Below are positions 32,261 to 43,500 of a stretch of DNA of 64,000 nt, piece after piece. The stretch is from Sabellastarte sp. h YS-2021 (Eukaryota; Annelida; Polychaeta; Sabellida; Sabellidae). Every line of letters begins with the position of its first letter. Positions within the stretch are counted from its first letter, which is position 1. A program made the translations under genes and the position numbers. The stretch spans positions 38,524,040 through 38,588,039 of the forward strand of contig OZ024936.1 in assembly GCA_964017235.1 (NCBI GenBank), written 5' to 3'. The notes under the pieces were generated by a model. The model was not told the DNA's origin, made no database searches, and saw only the letters and a list, made by a program, of their open reading frames with translations.

Positions 32261-32833
32261 TTAAATGTGTTGTTCACCTGTTTTGGAGTCAGCTATAACA
32301 TAGTAAAGTTGCTGACCTGCAGCTCATTGCACATATGAGCAGTAGCTACTTTCAGGTTTTCAATGTTGAGTAAATCAATTGTTACTTGAAAACTGTTGCA
32401 CTTAGAAAATTTCCTTTAAATATGTTATTCAGCTACTTTTACTATAGTAAAGTTTCAGACCTGTAGCTCATTGCGTTGATGAGCATTAGTTACTTTGAAG
32501 TTCTCACTATTGAGTAAATCAGTTGCATCTTGAAAACTATTTCATTTACAGTATTTGGTTTAAATCTGTGATTCACCCACTTTTTGCTCAGCTATAACAT
32601 AGTATAATTGCAGACCTGTAGCTCAGTACAAAGCTGAGGAAAAGCTAATTGGAGATTATCATTGTTGATTAAAATCACTTGTAACTTGAAAACTATTGCA
32701 TTTACAGTATTTTGTTGAAATATGTTTTTCACCTACTTTTTACACTTTAACAGCTAACTTTACTTCTGAATGCCATTTGCAGGGCACAACCTTTGTGACC
32801 TTCTTTCACTTCTACTCTGAAACTCAAAACATA
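32261..32833 (+). repeat. X-C array A tail and 3' unique part
   Basis: Three diverged A monomers (starting TTAAATGTGTTGTTCACC) are followed by CATTTGCAGGGCACAACC, the same 3' unique part seen before the termini of XA and XB. Confidence 0.8.
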
Positions 32834-32876
32834 CAGTCAGCTGACACAGAGCCTGTTCACGGGCACTGATTGCTTG

Positions 32877-33395
32877 TTAAAAGATACCTTATCTATTGAG
32901 GGTGAAAAATTGTTCAAGGCATGCAGATATGAGTGTTCGTCTATTTCCCAGAGCCATAACCCCAACCCAAAGTGTGAAAATTTCAACACTTTATCATAAT
33001 TTTCATTGACAGTTGAAGGGATTTTGCTCTTCCCTTGTATATATGTATACAAGGCAACAAGTTTTTGAATTTTTTTTATAAATTTTTAAAATAATTTTTA
33101 GTGCATTAAAATTCATGAAATCATGCACTAAACTTGAAAGTTATTGCATTTAGAGCATTTTGTTAAAATGTGTTATTCAGCTACTTTTTCCATAGCTACA
33201 ACATGGCGAGTAACTTGGATGTTTATCCCAATAGCTAAGTGAGTAATACCCACTCCTGACTTTTCAGTAACTTCCATAATGAGTAAATCACTTGTAACTT
33301 GAAAACTGTTGCATTTAGAGAATTTTGTATAAATCTGTTATTCATCTACTTTAGGGTCAGCTATAACATGGTGAAATTAAAGACCTGTAGGCTAC
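32877..33395 (+). mobile_element. X-D copy, right part
   Basis: It begins TTAAAAGATACCTTATCTAT, the X leader directly downstream of the T-run where X-C inserted, and continues through GATGAAAAATTG-like sequence, the AT-rich leader end and about two A monomers. Homology ends near 33395, so X-D is truncated on the right. Confidence 0.78.
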
Positions 33396-33423
33396 AGTAA
33401 TTTACTAAACCAAAACATGGTAT

Positions 33424-34130
33424 TCATTGAAATATGAGTGTATTATTATTTATCTTTGCCTTCCACACTTTTGGTATAACAGCTAGACTAGAATTAGTAT
33501 GAAGAATGTTGGTGTTCCAATTCGGTTGCGACCATAATTCTTCACAAGTCATGAAGTTATTGTTCTGATTCAATTGGTCTATTGCTTTTACGTTTAAGTC
33601 ACATTCATTTAGCCCTAAATCTTTAGGATGAATCAAGTTACTGTTGCTTGATATATATCAGTTGAGGAAAATGTATTCATTGAGTATATCTTGTAAGCTT
33701 TCAGCAGATTTAAATTTAAAATTAAACTAACATTTCAACATTTGTCGTCTTCTAAAATTAGATTTTTCATGGTAAGAATTTTTTTAGCAGAATAAAAAGC
33801 AAAAATATCTGGCATAAAAGGCCACCATCCTATACTTTAGCAATTATTGTTTCTGTTTTCACTTTAGGTGGTTTATCACTCCATTAAAAACTAAAAATTA
33901 GTTTTATCTAATTTTTCTGAAAATTGTAACGGTGTATATGTCATACTAAATAGGTGTATGCCCTTTGATAGTCAAAATGCCTTTATTATCATAATACGTC
34001 CTTTTCATGAAAGATTCCTTTTCCTCCAAATCTGTAACATACTACTTATATTTTTAAGGCGTTCATCAATCATATCCATATTTGAAGTACATGAAATATC
34101 CATTATTTGTAGTACATGATGATTTATTTG
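33424..34130 (-). pseudogene. L1/Tx1-group LINE RT C-terminal fragment
   Basis: Read on the minus strand from about 34130, the translation gives DERLKNISSMLQIWRKRNLS, then KGRIMIIKAF, SKGIHLFS and GWWPFMPDIFAFYSAKKIL, with several stops. Then comes an open stretch (33636-33424) with HPKDLGLNECDLNVKAIDQL and CEELWSQPNWNTNI. This order (xxIxxxLNIWKxRNLSLxGKIxIIK, then GGLxMPDIxxFxxALKIxWIKR, then an LWNNxxI-like word) is the thumb/C-terminal part of L1/Tx1 LINEs. At least five stops show it is long dead. No endonuclease or palm is present. Confidence 0.75.
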
Positions 34131-34208
34131 TACAAAGCAGTTGTATCCAGGTTATGAATATAGGATGAAAGTTAAATTGTTTAAAGGTGGCAAACAGAAA
34201 ATCTTATT

Positions 34209-34563
34209 ATGTCCACCCACTGGGGGGTGGACATATTATTTTTGCTTTTTCCGGCATCCGGCGTCCGGCGTCCCACTTAGTTTCCAGACATTTTAGGCAA
34301 CAGTTCTTATCCTATCTTTACCAAATTTGGCATGCAGGTTTATTGGGTTAATAGCTTGTATGGGATTGCTTTTGGTGATGATAGCTCTATAGCTAACTGA
34401 GTAATAGCTACTTTGCTACTTTCTAGTATCTCTTTGGTTTTCAGACATTTTAAGGAATGCTATTAAGCCTATCTTTCTGAAATTTGGTATGGAGGTTCAT
34501 TGGGTTAATAGCTTGTATGGGATTGCTTTTGGGGGTAATTGCTTCATAGATGAGTGAGTAATT
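34209..34563 (+). mobile_element. R1, family R rolling-circle-type element, 5' part
   Basis: The terminal hairpin (34208-34235) pairs TATGTCCACCC with GGGTGGACATA. Then come CGGCATCCGGCGTCCGGCGT and ACCAAATTTGGCATGCAGGT, the family leader. R2 begins at 34564 after GTGAGTAATT. The part of R1 right of R2 probably starts at 46302 (AATGAGTAATTGG) and may include the F, D and E arrays up to 57359, though its 3' end is not seen. Confidence 0.7.
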
Positions 34564-37500
34564 ATGTCCACCCCCCTGGGGGGTGGATATATTATTTTTG
34601 CTTTTTTCGCCGTCTGATGTCCGGCGTCCGGCGTCCGATGTCCGGCGTCACGCATGGTTTCCGCTCATTTAAAGGAAATGTATTAGAGCTATTGTCACCA
34701 AATTTGGTATGCAGGCTTATTGGGTCAGTAGCTTGCTTGGGATTGCTTTTGGCTGTTGTACCTCTTTTGCTTACTGAGTAATACTTAAGTACAGCTATTT
34801 TCAGTACCCATTGGTTTCCGTGCATTTAAGCCAAAATAATTAAAGATATTTTACTACAATTTTGAATACAAGATTGTTATGTCCATAGCTCGCTTGGTAT
34901 TGCATTTGGGACTGATAGCTTTGTCAGTACATGAGTAATAGCCATTTAGGTACTTCATTGTGTATTTTCAGTACTACTTTTGAGTAATTTGCTAATATCT
35001 CAGAAACAGTAAGAGATAGAGCGATTTCGTCGAAATTTTCGACCCACAGGGTATCTAAGGAATGTAATATTTGCAATTTTCAAAAAATTTTCCCCTCCCC
35101 AAAAATGGCGGCCATTTTGAATTTTCGAATTTTTGCCAAAATTGGCAAAACACTAATTTGCTTCTATCTCCTTAACCGTGCGAGATAGAGTGATTTCGTC
35201 GAAATTTTCGACCCACAGGGTATCTAAGGAATGCAATCTTTGCAATTTTCCAAAAATTTTCCCCTCCCCAAAAATGGCAGCCATTTTGAATTTTCGAATT
35301 TTTGCCAAAAATGGCAAAACACAAATTTGCTTCTATCTCCTTAACCGTGCGAGATAGAGCGATTTCGTCGAAATTTTCGACCCACAGATTATCTAAGGAA
35401 TGCAATCTTTGCAATTTTCCAAAAATTTTCCCCTCCCCAAAAATGGCGGCCATTTTGAATTTTCGAATTTTTGCCAAAAATGGCAAAGCACCAATCTGCT
35501 TCTATCTCCTTAACCGTGCGAGATAGAGCGATTTCGTCAAAATTTTCGACCCACAGGGTATCTGAGCATTGTACTCTTGGTAATTTTTACAAAATTTTCC
35601 CCTCCGCAAAAATGGCGGCCATTTTGAATTTTCGAATTTTTGCCAAAAATGGCAAAACACTAATTTGCTTCTATCTCCTTAACCGTGCGAGATAGAGCGA
35701 TTTCGTCGAAATTTTCGACCCACAGGGTATCTAAGGAATGTAATATTTGCAATTTTAAAAAAATTTTCCCCTCCCCAAAAATGGCGGCCATTTTGAATTT
35801 TCGAATTTTTGCCAAAAATGGGAAAACACAAATTTGCTTCTATCTCCTTAACCGTGCGAGATAGAGCGATTTCGTCGAAATTTTCGACCCACAGATTATC
35901 TAAGGAATGCAATCTTTGCAATTTTCCAAAAATTTTCCCCTCCCCAAAAATGGCGGCCATTTTGAATTTTCGAATTTTTGCCAAAAATGGCAAAGCACCA
36001 ATCTGCTTCTATCTCCTTAACCGTGCCAGATAGAGCGATTTCGTCAAAATTTTCGACCCGCAGGGTATCTGAGCATTGTACTCTTGGTAATTTTTACAAA
36101 ATTTTCTCCTCCGCAAAAATGGCGGCCATTTTGAATTTTCGAATTTTTGCCAAAAATGGCAAAACACTAATTTGCTTCTATCTCCTTAACCGTGCGAGAT
36201 AGAGTGATTTCGTCGAAATTTTCGACCCACAGGGTATCTAAGGAATGTAATATTTGCAATTTTCAAAAAATTTTCCCCTCCCCAAAAATGGCGGCCATTT
36301 TGAATTTTCGAATTTTTGCCAAAAATGGCAAAACACCAATCTGCTTCTATCTCCTTAACCGTGCGAGATAGAGCGATTTCGTCAAAATTTTCGACCCACA
36401 GGGTATCTGAGCATTGTACTCTTGGTAATTTTTAAAAAATTTTCCCCTCCCCAAAAATGGCGGCCATTTTGAATTTTCGAATTTTTGCCAAAAATGGCAA
36501 AACACAAATTTGCTTCTATCTCCTTAACCGTGCGAGATAGAGCGGTTTCGTCGAAATTTTCGACCCACAGGGTATCTAAGGAATGCAATCTTTGCAATTT
36601 TCAAAAAATTTTCCCCTCCCCAAAAATGGCGGTCATTTTGAATTTTCGAATTTTTGCCAAAAATGGCAAAACACCAATCTGCTTCTATCTCCTTAACCGT
36701 GCGAGATAGAGCGATTTCGTCAAAATTTTCGACCCACAGGGTATCTGAGCATTGTACTCTTGGTAATTTTTAAAAAATTTTCCCCTCCCCAAAAATGGCG
36801 GCCATTTTGAATTTTCGAATTTTTGCCAAAAATGGCAAAACACAAATTTGCTTCTATCTCCTTAACCGTGCGAGATAGAGCGGTTTCGTCGAAATTTTCG
36901 ACCCACAGGGTATCTAAGGAATGCAATCTTTGCAATTTTCAAAAAATTTTCCCCTCCCCAAAAATGGCGGCCATTTTGAATTTTCGAATTTTTGCCAAAA
37001 ATGGCAAAACACAAATTTGCTTGTATCTCCTTAACCGTGCGAGATAGAGCGATTTCGTCGAAATTTTCGACCCACAGGGTATCTAAGGAATGCAATCTTT
37101 GCAATTTTCAAAAAATTTTCCCCTCCCCAAAAATGGCGGCCATTTTGAATTTTCGAATTTTTGCCAAAAATGGCAAAACACCAATCTGCTTCTATCTCCT
37201 TAACCGTGCGAGATAGAGCGATTTCGGCAAAATTTTCGACGCACAGGGTATCTAAGGAATGCAATCTTTGCAATTTTCAAAAAATTTTCCCCTCCCCAAA
37301 AATGGTGGCCATTTTGAATTTTCGAATTTTTGCCAAAAATGGCAAAACACTAATTTGCTTCTATCTCCTTAACCGTGCGAGATAGAGCGATTTCGTCGAA
37401 ATTTTCGACCCACAGGGTATCTGAGCATTGTACTCTTGGTAATTTTAAAAAAATTTTCCCCTCCCCAAAAATGGCGGCCATTTTGAATTTTCGAATTTTT

Positions 37501-40500
37501 GCCAAAATTGGTAAAACACCAATCTGCTTCTATCTCCTTAACCGTGCGAGATAGAGCGATTTCGTCAAAATTTTCGACCCACAGGGTATCTGAGCATTGT
37601 ACTCTTGGTAATTTTTACAAAATTTTCCCCTCCCCAAAAATGGCGGCCATTTTGAATTTTCGAATTTTTGCCAAAAATGGCAAAACACAAATTTGCTTCT
37701 ATCTCCTTAACCGTGCGAGATAGAGCGATTTCGTCGAAATTTTCGACCCACAGATTATCTAAGGAATGCAATATTTGCAATTTTCCAAAAATTTTCCCCT
37801 CCCCAAAAATGGCGGCCATTTTGAATTTTCGAATTTTTGCCAAAAATGGCAAAACACCAATCTGCTTCTATCTCCTTAACCGTGCGAGATAGAGCGATTT
37901 CGTCAAAATTTTCGACCCACAGGGTATCTGAGCATTGTACTCTTGGTAATTTTTACAAAATTTTCCCCTCCCAAAAAATGGCGGCCATTTTGAATTTTCG
38001 AATTTTTGCCAAAAATGGCAAAACACTAATTTGCTTCTATCTCCTTAACCGTGCGAGATAGAGCGATTTCGTCGAAATTTTCGACCCACAGGGTATCTAA
38101 GGAATGTAATATTTGCAATTTTAAAAAAATTTTCCCCTCCCCAAAAATGGCGGCCATTTTGAATTTTCGAATTTTTGCCAAAAATGGCAAAACACCAATC
38201 TGCTTCTATCTCCTTAACCGTGCGAGATAGAGCGATTTCGTCAAAATTTTTGACCCACAGGGTATCTGAGCATTGTACTCTTAGTAATTTTTAAAAAATT
38301 TTCCCCTCCCCAAAAATGGCGGCCATTTTGAATTTTCGAATTTTTGCCAAAAATGGCAAAACACTAATTTGCTTCTATCTCCTTAACCGTGCGAGATAGA
38401 GCGATTTCGTCGAAATTTTCGACCCACAGGGTATCTAAGGAATGTAATATTTGCAATTTTCAAAAAAATTTTCCCCTCCCCAAAAATGGCGGCCATTTTG
38501 AATTTTCGAATTTTTGCCAAAAATGGCAAAACACCAATCTGCTTCTATCTCCTTAACCGTGCGAGATAGAGCGATTTCGTCAAAATTTTCGACCCACAGG
38601 GTATCTGAGCATTGTACTCTTAGTAATTTTTAAAAAATTTTCCCCTCCCCAAAAATGGCGGCCATTTTGAATTTTCGAATTTTTGCCAAAAATGGCAAAA
38701 CACTAATTTGCTTCTATCTCCTTAACCGTGCGAGATAGAGCGATTTCGTCGAAATTTTCGAACCACAGGGTATCTAAGGAATGTAATATTTGCAATTTTC
38801 AAAAAAATTTTCCCCTCCCCAAAAATGGCGGCCATTTTGAATTTTCGAATTTTGGCCAAAAATGGCAAAACACTAATTTGCTTCTATCTCCTTAACCGTG
38901 CGAGATAGAGCGATTTCGTCGAAATTTTCGACCCCCAGGGTATCTAAGGAATGCAACCTTTGCAATTTTCAAAAAATTTTCCCCTCCCCAAAAATGGCGG
39001 CCATTTTGAATTTTCGAATTTTTGCCAAAAATGGCAAAACACTAATTTGCTTCTATCTCCTTAACCGTGCGAGATAGAGTGATTTCGTCGAAATTTTCGA
39101 CCCACAGGGTATCTAAGGAATGTAATATTTGCAATTTTCAAAAAATTTTCCCCTCCCCAAAAATGGCGGCCATTTTGAATTTTCGAATATTTGCCAAAAA
39201 TGGCAAAACACCAATCTGCTTCTATCTCCTTAACCGTGCGAGATAGAGCGATTTCGTCAAAATTTTCGACCCACAGGGTATCTGAGCATTGTACTCTTGG
39301 TAATTTTTAAAAAATTTTCCCCTCCCCAAAAATGGCGGCCATTTTGAATTTTCGAATTTTTGCCAAAAATGGCAAAACACAAATTTGCTTCTATCTCCTT
39401 AACCGTGCGAGATAGAGCGGTTTCGTCGAAATTTTCGACCCACAGGGTATCTAAGGAATGCAATCTTTGCAATTTTCAAAAAATTTTCCCCTCCCCAAAA
39501 ATGGCGGCCATTTTGAATTTTCGAATTTTTGCCAAAAATGGCAAAACACCAATCTGCTTCTATCTCCTTAACCGTGCGAGATAGAGCGATTTCGTCGAAA
39601 TTTTCGATCCACAGGGAAGCTAAGGAATGTAATATTTGCAATTTTCAAAAAATTTTCCCCTCCCCAAAAATGGCGACCATTTTGAATTTTCGAATTTTTG
39701 CCAAAAATGGGAAAACACAAATTTGCTTCTATCTCCTTAACCGTGCGAGATAGAGCGATTTCGTCGAAATTGTACTCTTAGTAATTTAAAAAAAATTTTC
39801 CCCTCCCCAAAAATGGCAGCCATTTTGAATTTTCGAATTTTTGCCAAAAATGGCAAAACACTAATTTGCTTCTATCTCCTTAACCGTGCGAGATAGAGCG
39901 ATTTCGGCAAAATTTTCGACGCACAGGGTATCTGACCATTGTACTCTTGGTAATTTTCAAAAAATTTTCCCCTCCCCAAAAATGGCGGCCATTTTGAATT
40001 TTCGAATTTTTGCCAAAAATGGCAAAACACAAATTTGCTTGTATCTCCTTAACCGTGCGAGATAGAGCGATTTCGTCGAAATTTTCGACCCACAGGGTAT
40101 CTAAGGAATGTAATCTTTGCAATTTTCAAAAAATTTTCCCCTCCCCAAAAATGGCGGCCATTTTGAATTTTCGAATTTTTGCCAAAAATGGCAAGACACC
40201 AATCTGCTTCTATCTCCTTAACTGTGCGAGATAGAGCGATTTCGGCAAAATTTTCGACGCACAGGGTATCTAAGGAATGCAATCTTTGCAATTTTCAAAA
40301 AATTTTCCCCTCCCCAAAAATGGTGGCCATTTTGAATTTTCGAATTTTTGCCAAAAATGGCAAAACACTAATTTGCTTCTATCTCTTTAACCGTGCGAGA
40401 TAGAGCGATTTCGTCGAAATTTTCGACCCACAGGGTATCTGAGCATTGTACTCTTGGTAATTTTAAAAAAATTTTCCCCTCCCCAAAAATGGCGGCCATT

Positions 40501-43500
40501 TTGAATTTTCGAATTTTTGCCAAAAATGGTAAAACACCAATCTGCTTCTATCTCCTTAACCGTGCGAGATAGAGCGATTTCGTCAAAATTTTCGACCCAC
40601 AGGGTATCTGAGCATTGTACTCTTGGTAATTTTTACAAAATTTTCCCCTCCCCAAAAATGGCGGCCATTTTGAATTTTCGAATTTTTGCCAAAAATGGCA
40701 AAACACAAATTTGCTTCTATCTCCTTAACCGTGCGAGATAGAGCGATTTCCTCGAAATTTTCGACCCACAGATTATCTAAGGAATGCAATATTTGCAATT
40801 TTCCAAAAATTTTCCCCTCCCCAAAAATGGCGGCCATTTTGAATTTTCGAATTTTTGCCAAAAATGGCAAAACACCAATCTGCTTCTATCTCCTTAACCG
40901 TGCGAGATAGAGCGATTTCGGCAAAATTTTCGACCCACAGGGTATCTGAGCATTGTACTCTTGGTAATTTTTACAAAATTTTCCCCTCCCAAAAAATGGC
41001 GGCCATTTTGAATTTTCGAATTTTTGCCAAAAATGGCAAAACACTAATTTGCTTCTATCTCCTTAACCGTGCGAGATAGAGCGATTTCGTCGAAATTTTC
41101 GACCCACAGGGTATCTAAGGAATGTAATATTTGCAATTTTAAAAAAATTTTCCCCTCCCCAAAAATGGCGGCCATTTTGAATTTTCGAATTTTTGCCAAA
41201 AATGGCAAAACACCAATCTGCTTCTATCTCCTTAACCGTGCGAGATAGAGCGATTTCGTCAAAATTTTCGACCCACAGGGTATCTGAGCATTGTACTCTT
41301 AGTAATTTTTAAAAAATTTTCCCCTCCCCAAAAATGGCGGCCATTTTGAATTTTCGAATTTTTGCCAAAAATGGCAAAACACTAATTTGCTTCTATCTCC
41401 TTAACCGTGCGAGATAGAGCGATTTCGTCGAAATTTTCGACCCACAGGGTATCTAAGGAATGTAATATTTGCAATTTTCAAAAAAATTTTCCCCTCCCCA
41501 AAAATGGCGGCCATTTTGAATTTTCGAATTTTTGCCCAAAATGGCAAAACACTAATTTGCTTCTATCTCCTTAACCGTGCGAGATAGAGCGATTTCGTCG
41601 AAATTTTCGACCCACAGGGTATCTAAGGAATGTAATATTTGCAATTTTCAAAAAAATTTTCCCCTCCCCAAAAATGGCGGCCATTTTGAATTTTCGAATT
41701 TTGGCCAAAAATGGCAAAACACTAATTTGCTTCTATCTCCTTAACCGTGCGAGATAGAGCGATTTCGTCGAAATTTTCGACCCCCAGGGTATCTAAGGAA
41801 TGCAACCTTTGCAATTTTCCAAAAATTTTCCCCTCCCCAAAAATGGCGGCCATTTTGAATTTTCGAATTTTTGCCAAAAATGGCAAAACACTAATTTGCT
41901 TCTATCTCCTTAACCGTGCGAGATAGAGTGATTTCGTCGAAATTTTCGACCCACAGGGTATCTAAGGAATGTAATATTTGCAATTTTCAAAAAATTTTCC
42001 CCTCCCCAAAAATGGCAGCCATTTTGAATTTTCGAATATTTGCCAAAAATGGCAAAACACCAATCTGCTTCTATCTCCTTAACCGTGCGAGATAGAGCGA
42101 TTTCGTCAAAATTTTCGACCCACAGGGTATCTGAGCATTGTACTCTTGATAATTTTTAAAAAATTTTCCCCTCCCCAAAAATGGCGGCCATTTTGAATTT
42201 TCGAATTTTTGCCAAAAATGGCAAAACACAAATTTGCTTCTATCTCCTTAACCGTGCGAGATAGAGCGGTTTCGTCGAAATTTTCGACCCACAGGGTATC
42301 TAGGGAATGCAATCTTTGCAATTTTCAAAAAATTTTCCCCTCCCCAAAAATGGCGGCCATTTTGAATTTTCGAATTTTTGCCAAAAATGGCAAAACACCA
42401 ATCTGCTTCTATCTCCTTAACCGTGCGAGATAGAGCGATTTCGTCAAAATTTTCGACCCACAGGGTATCTGAGCATTGTACTCTTGGTAATTTTTAAAAA
42501 ATTTTCCCCTCCCCAAAAATGGCGGCCATTTTGAATTTTCGAATTTTTGCCAAAAATGGCAAAACACAAATTTGCTTCTATCTCCTTAACCGTGCGAGAT
42601 AGAGCGGTTTCGTCGAAATTTTCGACCCACAGGGTATCTAAGGAATCCAATCTTTGCAATTTTCAAAAAATTTTCCCCTCCCCAAAAATGGCGGCCATTT
42701 TGAATTTTCGAATTTTTGCCAAAAATGGCAAAACAACAATCTGCTTCTATCTCCTTAACCGTGCGAGATAGAGCGATTTCGTCGAAATTTTCGATCCACA
42801 GGGAAGCTAAGGAATGTAATATTTGCAATTTTCAAAAAATTTTCCCCTCCCCAAAAATGGCGACCATTTTGAATTTTCGAATTTTTGCCAAAAATGGGAA
42901 AACACAAATTTGCTTCTATCTCCTTAACCGTGCGAGATAGAGCGATTTCGTCGAAATTGTACTCTTAGTAATTTTAAAAAAATTTTCCCCTCCCCAAAAA
43001 TGGCAGCCATTTTGAATTTTCGAATTTTTGCCAAAAATGGCAAAACACTAATTTGCTTCTATCTCCTTAACCGTGCGAGATAGAGCGATTTCGGCAAAAT
43101 TTTCGACGCACAGGGTATCTGACCATTGTACTCTTGGTAATTTTCAAAAAATTTTCCCCTCCCCAAAAATGGCGGCCATTTTGAATTTTCGAATTTTTGC
43201 CAAAAATGGCAAAACACAAATTTGCTTGTATCTCCTTAACCGTGCGAGATAGAGCGATTTCGTCGAAATTTTCGACCCACAGGGTATCTAAGGAATGTAA
43301 TCTTTGCAATTTTCAAAAAATTTTCCCCTCCCCAAAAATGGCGGCCATTTTGAATTTTCGAATTTTTGCCAAAAATGGCAAAACACCAATCTGCTTCTAT
43401 CTCCTTAACCGTGCGAGATAGAGCGATTTCGTCAAAATTTTCGACCCACAGGGTATCTGAGCATTGTACTCTTGGTAATTTTTAAAAAATTTTCCCCTCC

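Larger units (their letters stand above)
13428..32876 (+). mobile_element. X-C, family X rolling-circle-type element carrying nested insertions
   Basis: The 5' end ATGTCAGCTGACT/AGTCTGTTGACAT is a slightly decayed terminal hairpin after a T-run. The 3' end has the subterminal AGTCAGCTGACA (32835-32846), the weakened hairpin AGCCTGTTCACGGGCACT, and a terminus ...TTGCTTG directly before TT. In between are the X leader (13440-13498 and 15093-15316) and 155 bp A monomers (16451-16824, 20092-21476, 32261-32760). These are interrupted by a hAT-like element, P1, Q1 and the chain P2-Q2-XA. Each host segment rejoins across its insertion, which is the reason for treating 19 kb as one element. Confidence 0.75.
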
